Assembly (NCBI GenBank): GCA_949152475.1
Contig: OX424568.1
Location: forward strand, 4,129,667-4,193,666
Source: Terebella lapidaria
Taxonomy: Eukaryota; Annelida; Polychaeta; Terebellida; Terebellidae
Direction of reading: 5' to 3'
Length of the DNA: 64,000 bases
Part shown: in pieces, positions 33,826-46,063 of the stretch
Layout of the letters: every line of letters begins with the position of its first letter
Position numbering within the stretch: the stretch's first letter is position 1
Notes under the pieces: model-generated
Databases searched by the model: none
The model's input: only the letters and a program-made list of their open reading frames with translations
What the model was told of the DNA's origin: nothing
Position numbers and translations under genes: made by a program

Positions 33826-34790
33826 ATTATTATATACGGCAGCGTAGAACTGCCACTGCCGTGTTTTGTTTTATTTCGCATATGCAAAGTAGTATTTCGT
33901 ACATGCGAATTATTATTTCGCATATACGAGTTAACACTTTGACGTATCTTTCGTTCTATTCCGCATATGCCAACTACTTTCTCGCATATGCGAAATATTA
34001 ATTTGTATATGCGAAATAGTAATTCGCATATACGAAATAGGGGAACTTTCAAAATTATGATTAGAGAAGACTAGGGAAGTTGTGGAAATTCAACAAAATA
34101 AGGGTTTTTTTTCGCAAATGGTCATTTTATTATTTAATTATTTCCCATACTGTTTTAGATACAACTTGTTATAATACAGTATTATAGTGGGTTTTTTAAA
34201 AAAAAAAGTATATTTCAAAATGTTGGTTCCCATTCACAGTAGACTACTGTATTAACATATTCAATAAATCCTAAACAACCAGCCTCTTATTTCATAGTAG
34301 TATTTTTAAGTTCACAGTTTTTAATGTTTCTGTGATAAATTACCATAATACATACTGTATGCAAAGGGCACTAAAATCGGTCAGATAGGTCATGTGATAT
34401 AGGAAGCAAACCCAGATCACCCAGAACACTATAAGGCATGATATCCCGCATATGCTAAATACATAACTCGCATATGTGAAAAAGTAATTCGCATATGCCA
34501 ATTAGCTATCTCGTATATGCAAAATATTAACTCGTATATACGAAATAGTAACTTGCATATGCGAAATAGTAATTCATATATGTGAAATAAAAAGAAAACT
34601 AGGCAGGTGGCAGCAACTCGCATATGCGAATTATTGACTTGCATATGCGAAATAATAATTCACATATGCGACATAATAATTCGCATATGCGAAATAATAA
34701 TTCGCATATACGAAATACTAACTCGCATATGCGAAATAAAAGAAATTACTGCGGTGGCAGCTCCACGCTGCCGTAATTATACATGTGTAT
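33826..34790. mobile_element. Foldback element made of palindromic CGCATATGCG repeats
   Basis: The outer inverted repeats carry ACGGCAGCGT followed by a GAACTGCCAC/GAGCTGCCAC segment and TTTATTTCGCATATGC (left ~33836-33893, right inverse ~34720-34776). Inside each arm are ~20-bp units TTCGCATATGCGAAATAATA (33886-34040 and 34440-34735), each unit being a short palindrome. A non-repetitive AT-rich spacer lies between. No coding frame is seen. Confidence 0.7.
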
Positions 34791-34939
34791 GCACATATTT
34801 CTCATTTGTGCTTCAATAAGGTAATAACTTTTATTGGGGAAGTAGAAACAAACAATGCTTGATTTTGATGACGTCAGCGTCGCTTTAGAATTAATAAAAG
34901 TGGCGAATGCCCTCGCTGTACAAATAAATAAAAATTAAC

Positions 34940-35315
34940 ATTAATGTAAGTATCAATCTATTACCACCAGTGCAGTCAGATTTTGATGATGCCAACAACA
35001 AACGTAAAATACAACTCTTCGCAATAGAAATAAAGCCCGACCAAAAAGAATATCCAAAAAAAGACACACTGGTGTCATCAGGGGCAGACAGTGTGTTAAA
35101 TGTAGTTGTTTCTACTGTACACTTGATGGAATTAGTATACAACTGCCCAACAACCTATGAAAAATAATTTAGAAATCCGAAACAAACCCCATGGAACAGA
35201 TATATGACAAGTACATAAGTACATAATCACAAGCCAGAAGGCTACTGAGTTGATGGTATCGTCGGGGACAGATTTAACGTCTGCCAACAGTGAGACCGAC
35301 TCTTTAAAGGATATA
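34940..35315 (-). repeat. Copy of the Penelope-associated ~360-bp repeat
   Basis: Reading the - strand: the ACTCAGTAGCCTTCTGGCTT segment, then GTTGTTGGGCAGTTGTATAC, then CACTGTCTGCCCCTGATGAC, GGTCGGGC and the GATTGATACTTACATT end. The stem I pairs GCCC/GGGC of the hammerhead-like motif are kept. Confidence 0.75.
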
Positions 35316-35874
35316 TCACGAAAATATGATCTCAGCTTATTTGAAGCCATTCGTTGAACTGAATAGAACAGTCTTTGCAGAATGTTGATATCTCGATTTG
35401 TTGAAAAGTTATAGCTCTTTGAATATTGAAAATCCGGCAAATTTCTCCCAATAGTCTTGAAAAATCTGTCAGCTGATTATTGACAGATTTTCCGTCATTG
35501 ACAGATTGATTTTTAATGAGGCGTTCAAACATGTCACAATTAGGCATTTAAGCTTATGTTAGGTCACTAAAGCTTATCAGTTATATCGTTCAGTAGGAAT
35601 AGTCAGTGAGTGCATGTAAATTTTAGGACATACAAGTATCAGACCAATTTAGATTACAGGGTAGTGACAATATTTTATGTAATTGATCAACAAAATGTAC
35701 AAAAAACACTCCTTAGCAAGCGATACAGGCCTGAGAAATCACTGACATTTAGAGCCATGTGAAGTTAATGTATCCTATTATCGGTGGTTTCCAATGCCTG
35801 TATTGGTTGCTAAGGGTGTTGTTCAGACATTTTGCTGATATATTCCTCAATATACTGCTATTACTATAGACGTG

Positions 35875-35965
35875 GAATCAATACCCAGTATTAAGTATTC
35901 CGAGCAAACAAAACAGGGTCCGTTATCCAATCTCAAACTCCGGGGACAGAAAGTATATTGTCTGA
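35875..35965 (-). repeat. Fragment matching the 3' tail of the Penelope-like element
   Basis: On the - strand this matches 55857-55943: GATTGGATAACGGACCCTG, TTTGTTTGCTCGGAATACTT and ACTGGGTATTGATTCCACG. It is a relic of another insertion of the same retroelement. Confidence 0.7.
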
Positions 35966-37295
35966 AATGGTTCCATTCATGTTTATCTCAACCATGGTTG
36001 CTAAGGGCCCAGCCAGGCCATTAGTTGCCATGGCAACCACAAATTTCATGAAATCATTGACTATTCCAACAAAAAAAACATAAAAAATTGATTTTGGGGA
36101 AAAAATATGGACTCAAACGGTATCAATATTCCACTTTAAAAGGCCTAATTAAAAAGCAGTCTGTCAATGACGTCACGCAGCTCATTTACATATTAATTAG
36201 CTGTCAGATTCTGTTGCCAGATTCTGTAAATATATACATGTTTAAAGTGCCATAACTTTGGAATGAATCTTGATATCAATATGCTGTGAATACCATTTTG
36301 TTCAGTTCAAATAGTGCTTTCACATACATAACAAAAATCAATATCCAATTTTGGTGATATATACCCTTCAATGTTACTCATTTTTATTTTATGATCACAA
36401 TGTTCCCTCAGTCTAATCTGTATTACCGCATCCGATACATTTCAAACGAACGTAATAAAACATGAGAAAATTCAACATTGAGATGACGATTTGTATCCCT
36501 AATAGAACATGTAGAACAATGCCAACAATAGTCAATGGGTACTAATATCACCAACTGCTGAATAAGAAAAATTGGTAATAATATTTATGTTGCCCTCAAT
36601 GACATCTGTGAAAAATGAATATACAACAAACTACGCAATTTTATTTAACCGCTCATAACATGTCTCCGAGTCACCGCTGTGTTGTGCTGGCCCAATGGAC
36701 ACTAATAGGGGGTTATCAAATATCATTCAACAGAGGGCAGCATTGTACTATCAGTCCTTTTTGGCGCCAAAATCATGAACGGATATCGTCTGTAATCATT
36801 AATGACGTACATTTTGGCGGGAAAATTACATTTATATTGATAACGCCAGCAAAAACAATATAATGACGTCATAAGACTGATAAAGCAGTGCTGCCAGCTG
36901 GTGATTGCAGATATTTCTGATAACCCCTCATTGTCTAGTAGTCCTTGTTACATATCTCACAAGATCCTCTAGCGTCGCATGCTCACGAGATGATTGTCAC
37001 TGTCTTTCTACTACACTGCTCAAAGCAACTATGTTGCCAGGAATACTTTTGATTGGTTACTTTTGCCCTTGTCACCTGTTCCATGTGATTTGTATGGGTA
37101 TTCTGAATTTATCTAATCAGATGTCGTCTTAATTTTCTGTACGCTTGTTTTCATCAAGCATACAGTAACAACTATATTGAACACATGAGCGATAAGAGCG
37201 ATAAGTATTTTCTTTGAAGTATTGGTTCTTGAGCTTTGGAGTTTCGAACTGATTCCTCACAGAAAAAATACACATATGTCTCCTTTATGTCAAAC
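35966..37295. other. Repeat-rich but unassigned
   Basis: It contains GTTGCTAAGG/GTTGCCATGG motifs and a GACGTCA...CATTTACATATTAATTAG stretch resembling the 0.6-1.0 kb MITE. No gene was recognised. Confidence 0.35.
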
Positions 37296-37299
37296 ATTT

Positions 37300-37839
37300 T
37301 TAAAGCTGCTGCCTTCGAATGTATGCAATATTTTTTTTCAAAACCAATTTTTTTGTCGAGCACATCTAATGCAATATAACAATAGGTGTGCTCAATGATT
37401 TTGACGATTACAGTCCGTCCGAGTTGTCTTTTCATCCGTTTTAGTGCCCATTTTGTACCGGTTTTGTAAATAAACGAACGAAGTGTATCCATCAAACCCG
37501 AATGTAAACAAGTGCTCAAATCGCGCTCAAAGGTCCACATCGAGTACATTTTCCAGTTCATATGTGCATATATGGTGTAGTTGTGAGAGAATAATCAGTG
37601 ATTACCATGATGTGCGTGGATTTGTCAGTTTATCTCGCACTTCCTTGTTTTGTTTACATCTGCGTGTGATGGATACAATTCCTGTATTTACGCGAGAACC
37701 GCCTGTTCAAAATCTCCCTGAGGACTGGTTATTTTCATTACATTTGATGTGGGTATGTTTCATTCAGTTAGTTTGGCATGTTTAGTATGAAATATAGTTG
37801 TCAAAAAATATTAACTGGTTTCGAAGGCAGCTGCTTTAA
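37300..37839. mobile_element. MITE with TTAA target duplication
   Basis: TTAA at 37300-37303 and 37836-37839 flanks a 16-bp terminal inverted repeat, AGCTGCTGCCTTCGAA (37304-37319), matched by the inverse at 37820-37835 with one change. Size about 540 bp. TTAA duplication indicates piggyBac-type mobilisation; the piggyBac remnant at 47.4-48.4 kb has no demonstrated link to it. Confidence 0.7.
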
Positions 37840-38114
37840 AGTTTAGGTTATAGTCCTGAGTTGACAGTATACTATTGCATATTCGTTTCATTCGCTTGAT
37901 ATGCATCGATGCTATTTTTTCATCGTATGAATCAAACCAATCCATGAATAAATATAACATGTAATACCACAGGAATAAAATTGAACATCGATAATAATAT
38001 ACAGAACCAGAATATATTCTCTTGCAATTTATTTGAATGTAGGTTCCTACCAGTTAATATATTTGCTGCTTCTCACTGCTGCTTCATATTTTATCACAAT
38101 CACACATGGTGGTA

Positions 38115-38310
38115 GTTGTGGTGATTTGATCAATGTAAGTATCAATCTATTACCAATAATACATCCGGATTTTGAGGATGCAAATAACAAACGTGAACTA
38201 CAACATTTTGCAATAGAAACAAAGCTTGACCGAATAGTTTATCCAAAGACACACTGGCGTCATTAGGGGCAGACAGTGTGTTAAATGTGGCTGTTTCTAC
38301 TGTTTAAATG
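38115..38310 (-). repeat. Partial Penelope-associated repeat
   Basis: GTAAGTATCAATCTATTACC, then the hammerhead-like segment on the - strand (CACTGTCTGCCCCTAATGAC ... CGGTCAAGC). Confidence 0.65.
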
Positions 38311-39762
38311 TAGAAACAATGACTTGAACAATACTTAAACAACTTAATGGCTTAAACAATTTTAACAATAAGGATTAATTGATACGTCGATGGCAAAAAA
38401 AATCATCTGCGATACAAGATTATTTTCTCCTCTGTTCCCATCCTTCATTTGTCCATACACATGTCAACACATATATACATGTACCTGTACCGGTGAATGA
38501 TCCTAACACTTGTGCACACGGGAACGATATACAATGGCCATTCTGTCCACATAATACTAATTGGTAGTTTAATCGGTACTTTTTGAGCAAATGCCCCTGT
38601 TAACATTGAGTTCGATAAGTGTCTCGCCGAGGGGAACAAATCATTATCATACCTTTGATGGACTATGTAGTTATGTTAATGAGAAGCTGCACTGACAGAG
38701 TGATGATTAGATGCAATGTATGTACCTGAAATCAATATGTGTTCTCAACCGTGATAAACACTTTATTCAGTAGTGGATTAAATGAAAACAAATCTCCGGA
38801 AATGTAAAAAATGTACAATGTTGACGACAGGTACAATTTCATATCCGGCAGTTGTGTGACGATTAGAGGCCGATGTCTCATAGTCACTGCTTTTTGACAA
38901 ATTAGAGAGAAAATACTGGTATTGTTGATTAATATTATAGATAGACGGCAGGCACGATTTCACAAATATCCGGCGTTTGTGTGACGATTATAGGTAACTC
39001 CGAGCCATTGTTTTTGACAAATAGTAGATTAATATATTATTTTCATCATTATCTCAATTATTGATACATATATTGCAGTTTAGGTAAATCTTCCCGTGTT
39101 TTTCGGACCTATTCAACTCTAATATTGAGTATTGATGACGTCACGAGTGTATAAATAGGTAATTATTCAAAATTTATGATTATTTCAACTGAAACTATTT
39201 ATTGCAACTGAATCTATTACATCACCCATTAAGCCCCCTGCAAACTAGTATAATGTACTAGTTCCAGAGAAAAAAAACAGTATAAATATGCATCCAATGT
39301 TTAATAAGTATAGGCAGTATGTTTCAGCAAAAATAAATATAACACTTTTTAAAAAGTATACTCTGGCAGCACCTATTTGCGAAATATAAGCAAAACAAGA
39401 GATTACTGGCCATGAAAATTATTTAAAATGGCTATAAAGTTTGAACTGATAGATATAATGACACGAGGTTGACATCTATATGCATCAGCATATTGAATGG
39501 CCTATAATATTTGCCAACTGTGGAAGCATTCTTGAGGTTGAGGTCTAAAAAGGTCAGAGGAATAGGGGTGTATATCTACCGTTATCAAGGTATTGCCATT
39601 GTTCAATCTTGACGACCCTGGGACTGATGACGTCACAGAGTTTTCCATGAAAACGCTAAACCCGAAATGGAATACCAGAGTGTAGACTTTCTGGACGCAA
39701 GCTCGAGGTCACTGAGTGCAAGTTGGTGGTCCATCACCATTGTATATAAAATGATATAATGT
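38311..39762. other. No gene recognised
   Basis: Non-coding AT-rich DNA, with two related ATTTCACAAATATCCGGC/GTGTGACGATTA segments near 38840 and 38960. Confidence 0.35.
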
Positions 39763-42015
39763 TTGGTCGGGCTTTGTTCCGATTGCAAAATGGTTCTGTC
39801 CCCGAGGATACCATCAACTCAGTAGCCTTTTGGCTTTTGATCAGGTACTTATGTACTTGTCATATATCTATTCCATGGGGTTTGTTTCGGATTTCTAAGT
39901 TATTTTCATAGGTTGTTGGGCAGTTGTATACTAATTCCATCAGGTGTACAGTAGAAACAACTACATTTACCACACTGTCTGCCCCTGATGACGCCAGTGT
40001 GTTTCTTGACAAGGTATTTGGTCGGGCTTTGTTTCTATTGCAAAGTGTTGTATTTTATGTTTGTTATTGGAAGCATCAAAATTTGGCTGTATTGGTGGTA
40101 ATAGATTGATACCTACATTCATACCACTGAGCCGGTGTCACTGCTGGTGGACGTTAATTCTGTCCCCGAGGATACCATCAACTCAGTAGCCTTTTGGCTT
40201 TTGATCAGGTACTTATGTACTTGTCATATATCTATTCCATGGGGTTTGTTTCGGATTTCTAAGTTATTTTCATAGGTTGTTGGGCAGTTGTATACTAATT
40301 CCATCAGGTGTACAGTAGAAACAACTACATTTACCACACTGTCTGCCCCTGATGACGCCAGTGTGTTTCTTGACAAGGTATTTGGTCGGGCTTTGTTTCT
40401 ATTGCAAAGTGTTGTATTTTATGTTTGTTATTGGAAGCATCAAAATTTGGCTGTATTGGTGGTAATAGATTGATACCTACATTCATACCACTGAGCCGGT
40501 GTCACTGCTGGTGGACGTTAATTCTGTCCCCGAGGATACCATCAACTCAGTAGCCTTTTGGCTTTTGATCAGGTACTTATGTACTTGTCATATATCTATT
40601 CCATGGGGTTTGTTTCGGATTTCTAAGTTATTTTCATAGGTTGTTGGGCAGTTGTATACTAATTCCATCAGGTGTACAGTAGAAACAACTACATTTACCA
40701 CACTGTCTGCCCCTGATGACGCCAGTGTGTTTCTTGACAAGGTATTTGGTCGGGCTTTGTTTCTATTGCAAAGTGTTGTATTTTATGTTTGTTATTGGAA
40801 GCATCAAAATTTGGCTGTATTGGTGGTAATAGATTGATACCTACATTCATACCACTGAGCCGGTGTCACTGCTGGTGGACGTTAATTCTGTCCCCGAGGA
40901 TACCATCAACTCAGTAGCCTTTTGGCTTTTGATCAGGTACTTATGTACTTGTCATATATCTATTCCATGGGGTTTGTTTCGGATTTCTAAGTTATTTTCA
41001 TAGGTTGTTGGGCAGTTGTATACTAATTCCATCAGGTGTACAGTAGAAACAACTACATTTACCACACTGTCTGTCCCTGATGACGCCAGTGTGTTTCTTG
41101 ACAAGGTATTTGGTCGGGCTTTGTTTCTATTGCAAAGTGTTGTATTTTATGTTTGTTATTGGAAGCATCAAAATTTGGCTGTATTGGTGGTAATAGATTG
41201 ATACCTACATTCATACCACTGAGCCGGTGTCCCTGCTGGTGGACGTTAATTCTGTCCCCGAGGATACCATCAACTCAGTAGCCTTTTGGCTTTTGATCAG
41301 GTACTTATGTACTTGTCATATATCTATTCCATGGGGTTTGTTTCGGATTTCTAAGTTATTTTCATAGGTTGTTGGGCAGTTGTATACTAATTCCATCAGG
41401 TGTACAGTAGAAACAACTACATTTACCACACTGTCTGCCCCTGATGACGCCAGTGTGTTTCTTGACAAGGTATTTGGTCGGGCTTTGTTTCTATTGCAAA
41501 GTGTTGTATTTTATGTTTGTTATTGGAAGCATCAAAATTTGGCTGTATTGGTGGTAATAGATTGATACCTACATTCATACCACTGAGCCGGTGTCACTGC
41601 TGGTGGACGTTAATTCTGTCCCCGAGGATACCATCAACTCAGTAGCCTTTTGGCTTTTGATCAGGTACTTATGTACTTGTCATATATCTATTCCATGGGG
41701 TTTGTTTCGGATTTCTAAGTTATTTTCATAGGTTGTTGGGCAGTTGTATACTAATTCCATCAGGTGTACAGTAGAAACAACTACATTTACCACACTGTCT
41801 GCCCCTGATGACGCCAGTGTGTTTCTTGACAAGGTATTTGGTCGGGCTTTGTTTCTATTGCAAAGTGTTGTATTTTATGTTTGTTATTGGAAGCATCAAA
41901 ATTTGGCTGTATTGGTGGTAATAGATTGATACCTACATTAGGTTTGCTATTGTCATCAACAAAATCTAGTTGTATTGATGGTAGGCCTAAATTATAGGTT
42001 GATACTTACAGTAGG
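39763..42015 (+). repeat. Tandem array of a 364-bp repeat (about six units)
   Basis: Exact 364-bp periodicity from about 39796 to 41938: successive GTACAGTAGAAACAA landmarks recur every 364 bp, and units differ by only a base or two (for example one unit has CTGTCCCTGATG where the others have CTGCCCCTGATG). The left edge joins a partial unit and the right edge runs into a diverged unit to ~42015. A 61-codon frame repeats in each unit, but it spans the structured RNA motif and is not supported as a gene. The same repeat flanks the Penelope-like RT at 54.5 kb, so the array looks like tandem pseudo-LTR units without coding sequence. Confidence 0.85.
39972..40048 (+). ncRNA. Hammerhead-ribozyme-like motif in the 364-bp repeat (first of six)
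   Basis: Seen: ACACT (39972-39976), GCCC (39981-39984), CTGATGA (39985-39991), a short stem II region, GTC (40021-40023), GGGC (40024-40027), AGTGT (40044-40048). GCCC pairs with GGGC and ACACT with AGTGT, giving stem I of a type I hammerhead with an internal loop; the predicted cut is after GTC. The second conserved box (GAAA) is altered in the array but kept in the copies at 10.1 and 12.6 kb. The motif recurs every 364 bp (40336, 40700, 41064, 41428, 41792). Penelope-like elements are known to carry minimal type I hammerheads with very short stem III. Activity of these copies is doubtful. Confidence 0.5.
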
Positions 42016-42895
42016 CATAAGAAAAACATTTTCTGGTTAGATCGATTCGTAACTAGGATAACTATTAGATATATCCCATATAAACGACAATTGCTCAGCG
42101 CATAAAATGCTATGAATATTGGAGTACTGTATTTATGAAATATCAGGAGACTAAATGCTGATTTTTTTCAGTTGTCAATACTTGTCACCGAATTTTGCAT
42201 TATTTGACGATCAAATCCTGATCCAAAGCATTTTTTTTTTGCCTCGTTTCCATTCAACTTCCGGCTTCACGTCACACCTATGCTGACTGTCTCGTAACAA
42301 CTTTTTTTTGGGACACACAATTTTGACTACCAATGAGTGTAATTTGGTGTTGTTGCCTGCAAGTGAGCAATTTTTCTGACTTATACAATAATGAATACTT
42401 GATTTTATATAGAGCGTTTCCATGTAGGCCCTATGACATGCTCAAAACGCTTTGCAACTATTATCCCTGTCATATTTGTTAATCCCGATAGTCATACTGA
42501 AGTCTCCAGTTAACTTTGGTGATCTCACCCGTACCGTGCTATACGTTACGAGACAATTTCAGCTCCTTAAACTTCATGGCTTGGCTGGAGAGCAGGTGCT
42601 CTGCACCAGGGACCGATTGCAGACCTGTGCAATCGGATTTCGAAAAAAAAATAACTAGACAAAATACTAAACTAGCTGGCCGTTCTGAGCTTCCGTAGAT
42701 CTGAATATATCATTGATGATATTTTCATTATTCAGTACTGCTAAATAACACATTCTCCAGTAGAGATGCATCATAGATTACGCTCAGAGAACAAGTTACA
42801 CAACTGTATTGAGTGTTATCATGAATGAGCACTCGAAGCAAATAAAGCATCTTCAGGGGTTTCTTGTTCACAGACCAATTTTACACTAACACGTT
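42016..42895. other. No gene; one dispersed-repeat-like segment
   Basis: At about 42400-42470, TTTATATAGAGCGTTTCCAT and GCTCAAAACGCTTTGCAA recall a widespread short interspersed motif of metazoan genomes. Nothing else was recognised. Confidence 0.35.
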
Positions 42896-42899
42896 TCGA

Positions 42900-43015
42900 T
42901 GAACTAATTGGCTGGTATTTGTTTCTATTGCAACATGTTGTACTTGGGCATGGGCATCATCAAAATATAGCTGTATTGTTGGTAATAGATTGATACTTAC
43001 ATTGGAACAAGGTTA
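42900..43015 (+). repeat. Fragment of the Penelope-associated repeat
   Basis: TTTGTTTCTATTGCAACATG, then the GGTAATAGATTGATACTTAC segment, the right part of the repeat unit. Confidence 0.6.
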
Positions 43016-44573
43016 CTTTTCAGAAGTCCAATTTAACTCGTCGACGCCGAGGAGAAAGGCCCCAACTGTCAACTTTGTTGAAAACGGTGTTTTTTGCACA
43101 GTGTGCTAGAGAACGTTATGATACATATTTCGATTTTAACAGACCTTGATTATTATGATCTTTGATTAAAATATCAACGAGAGACCGAGGACATATCTAC
43201 ATTTATATGATCTGTGGAGACGTTATACGTGCATGCAATGGAGCAACTAAGGGCAATGGAACAATGGTGCAACTCAGGGCTTAGGACTTTGTGATAGCAA
43301 CTTATGACTTTGTAATAACATTAAATCAGATGACTTAAATTCGGAGGATTGGTTCCATTCAGCAAACCATTAAATGGGAGGAGCAGTATCCCTGTTGGCC
43401 TAGATGGTAATTCCAAGGTCAGAATACAGAAGAATAGTGTTATATAATTTTGAATAAACCTCCTTTTACGACAATATCAAAGTGACTGATCCAGAGTTGA
43501 AATATCCTATCTTTTCTAGAAGAATGACTCAAGTACGAATACACATTCAAATCTATTTTGCCTGTAACAAATCGATTGTTTCCTTCCCACTTAGTCTCCA
43601 TTGTTTGGATGGTTATATGTTTCTTGCTTCTGGTGTAACAATTTGAAAAATAAGCTTAGATTTTTTTCTCGAATTTTTTTTTCTATTTTGCCTGACACTG
43701 GATTTGTGCAATTAATGAACTTGTTTTTGTTTACCGAGAAGGCCTTATACTTTTAATTCCATGTTTATTCAGGGACATCCCATGTCGACTTCAATGTCGC
43801 ACTAATTTATACTCAGTATGTAATTCTCTAAGGGCAACAACCTTTCTGACCAGAACAAGGCTTTGTGAGGGAAAAGCCAGCAGCCAGACTGAACACTCAA
43901 ACCTGTCAGTAATATGGCTTCCAAGAGCGGATATTGTGTCAGGTTATTCGGCGACAAATCCACTGTGTAGTGTTATTGACATTTCAACTGAATTGTTTTT
44001 TTTCTGATGAATTCAGATTTCGTGTAGCCAGGAATAGAATAGCCAGTGCGATATCATTCTTGGTTGTAGACAAGAATGCTTTTGTTTCCATTGAGCGGTT
44101 CCAATTAATTTAGTTGTTTAGAACCAGTCGGTAGAGTAAATCATTTTTCATGCAGATGCAATACATCATGATTTTGCCTCTTTATTATGAGAGCAACTCA
44201 TACATGTCGCTCCTCATGTGCTTGCGTCATGCGAATCGCGACAACCTATGACATGATTACTGGACTGCTTCTTACATCACATTGTTGCAACGTGTTGACA
44301 TCTGTCAGAAAGCAAACTACCCATATTGAATGGATATTTTATACCCAATACCGAATATGAGGGATCGATAAACGAAATCACATGATGTACTTTGTATCAA
44401 AGCTTTGTCAATATTAAGTCAATATCAATGCAATTTGCTTTGCACTGTATGCGGTGATTGATGACCAAGCCACATGGCAGCAGGTGGTAAATCTAGTGTA
44501 TCCGTAAAACAGAAAAATCTGAATTGCAAATATGTTTGATTTTATATTAGACACGATAATCCATAATCCCACT
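43016..44573. other. No gene recognised
   Basis: Short frames only, no recognised repeat pair. Confidence 0.35.
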
Positions 44574-44574
44574 T

Positions 44575-44936
44575 CAAACGGTGAGGTGAGGAGGGGTCAA
44601 AGAGTTTTTGTTTTTTGAAAAATGAGTAACTGTATGCCTTAAGGTTCAAAATGACATATATTATAGAGTAACTGATCAGCATCCTAAAACTGAAAAGAGA
44701 ATAGCGTGTCACCGTATCCGCATTGAAAACATGATGCAAAATGTGAGAAAAATGTCATTTTAGGGATATGTTTGTGATTTTGATCGAATATGTCGAAGAA
44801 ACCAGCTCGGTGACCCCCTATTTTTTTCTTTTCAGTATTAGAAAGCTGATCAGTTACTCTATGAAATAGCCATTCGGAGAGATCATATTCAAGAAGTAAC
44901 TTTCAAAGTTTGACCCTTCGTTGTCTCACTGTTCGG
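44575..44936. mobile_element. Foldback/MITE-like inverted repeat
   Basis: The outer arms (CGGTGAGGTGAGGAGGGGTC at ~44580 and the inverse near 44907-44935) and the inner arms (AGAGTAACTGATCAGC near 44665 and GCTGATCAGTTACTCT near 44847) pair across the segment with moderate mismatch. No coding frame. Confidence 0.5.
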
Positions 44937-45361
44937 AAAGGACTACTTAATACCAGACACCTCTCCGACTTCTGCAAATGTCAGATGAAATTATTCTTTA
45001 AAAAGCAATTTCTCAGTATTGTTACCAGGGACAGCTGAAGTTTGTTGTCATGGAGAGAGGAGGCAAGTCGTTATGATTCACATCATATACGGTTTCTGGA
45101 TTGGATACCTGATCTGTGGTATTATCTGCGGTCTTTTCATTTGTCTGAGACGTCTGGTAGACCACTTCTATGGGTGATGACCAGCAAGGACATCATTTCA
45201 CATATGCATTCATAATGGGTAATTACAAATAGATTTTTTTTGTTCTGTGATTTATTATTTACTAGAACAATATAAATTGTGGGATAAAATCAAAATATAT
45301 GGGGTGCCAATATAAAAGCAAATTAACGGGAGACATTAACAAATCTTATATTTTCACAAAT

Positions 45362-45932
45362 TCATAATGTTGTTGTGGGAGTTTATACGACTGTGTATTC
45401 ATCATTTTTTAATGGAAAACTCACTCTTGACACAGTGTAGGTTGAAAGTTCTCAGAGCTTTCGGGATGCATCCGCAGCCCTTCCTCAGTGGATGGCTAGT
45501 GCGAGGAAGCTGCGTCGTCACGTGACTGGGTGTTGTGTGTGTCACGTGACGGAAGTACCTCCCGGTAGATGGCCGGGAGTGTGTGCCGCCTGCGGTCCCT
45601 GTTGAGTGGGGGGTCCCTTGTGGCGATGTGGATCGCCTCTGCCACTCCCCGCTTGAACCAGTTCGTCTCCTGGTGTAGAACTTGTACATTGGTATCCGTG
45701 AAGGAGTGACCGGTTTCCCGCATGTGAAGTCCTATGGGCGACTATGTCCTGTGATGTTCTTGGACCCTCTTCCGCAGCTTTCGCTCTGTCTCCCCCACGT
45801 AGTTGTCACCGCAGTCGTCACAGGTGATCTCGTATACCAGACCTGATTACACTGCATCCCGAAAGCTCTGAGAACTTTCAACCTACACTGTGTCAAACGT
45901 GAGTTTTCCATTCAAAAATCATAATGTTGTGT
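45362..45932 (-). mobile_element. GIY-YIG nuclease fragment between 60-bp inverted repeats
   Basis: Inverted repeats at 45411-45470 and 45853-45912 (sharing CACAGTGTAGGTTGAAAGTT and TCTCAGAGCTTTCGGGATGC) enclose about 380 bp. On the - strand this reads VYEITCDDCGDNYVGETERK, then HMRETGHSF and LNRD, the GIY-YIG endonuclease layout seen at the C-terminus of Penelope-like and related retroelement proteins. The reading frame is interrupted, so this is a relic. TCATAATGTTGT occurs on both outer sides (45362 and 45919), which may be a target duplication lying outside the inverted repeats. Confidence 0.65.
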
Positions 45933-46048
45933 TTTCACTCCATCAATACAATATTACTACGAACTAGTGCATACCTATTTCAGCCTTCTAGCATTTACAA
46001 AACCATGTCAAAAACCCCCGTTGAAAATTTGCATATTGCGTCCATTAA

Positions 46049-46063
46049 CCCCCCCCCCCCCCT
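46049..46063. repeat. C mononucleotide tract
   Basis: A run of C residues followed by CTCCC; simple sequence. Confidence 0.8.

Noticed and set aside
39924-41929. A 61-codon frame repeated six times at 364-bp spacing
   Set aside because: It is an effect of the tandem repeat and covers the structured hammerhead-like motif; diverged copies do not keep it.
39763-42015. CRISPR-like or satellite centromere array
   Set aside because: The unit is 364 bp without unique spacers, and the same sequence is dispersed and tied to a retroelement; this is a eukaryotic genome.
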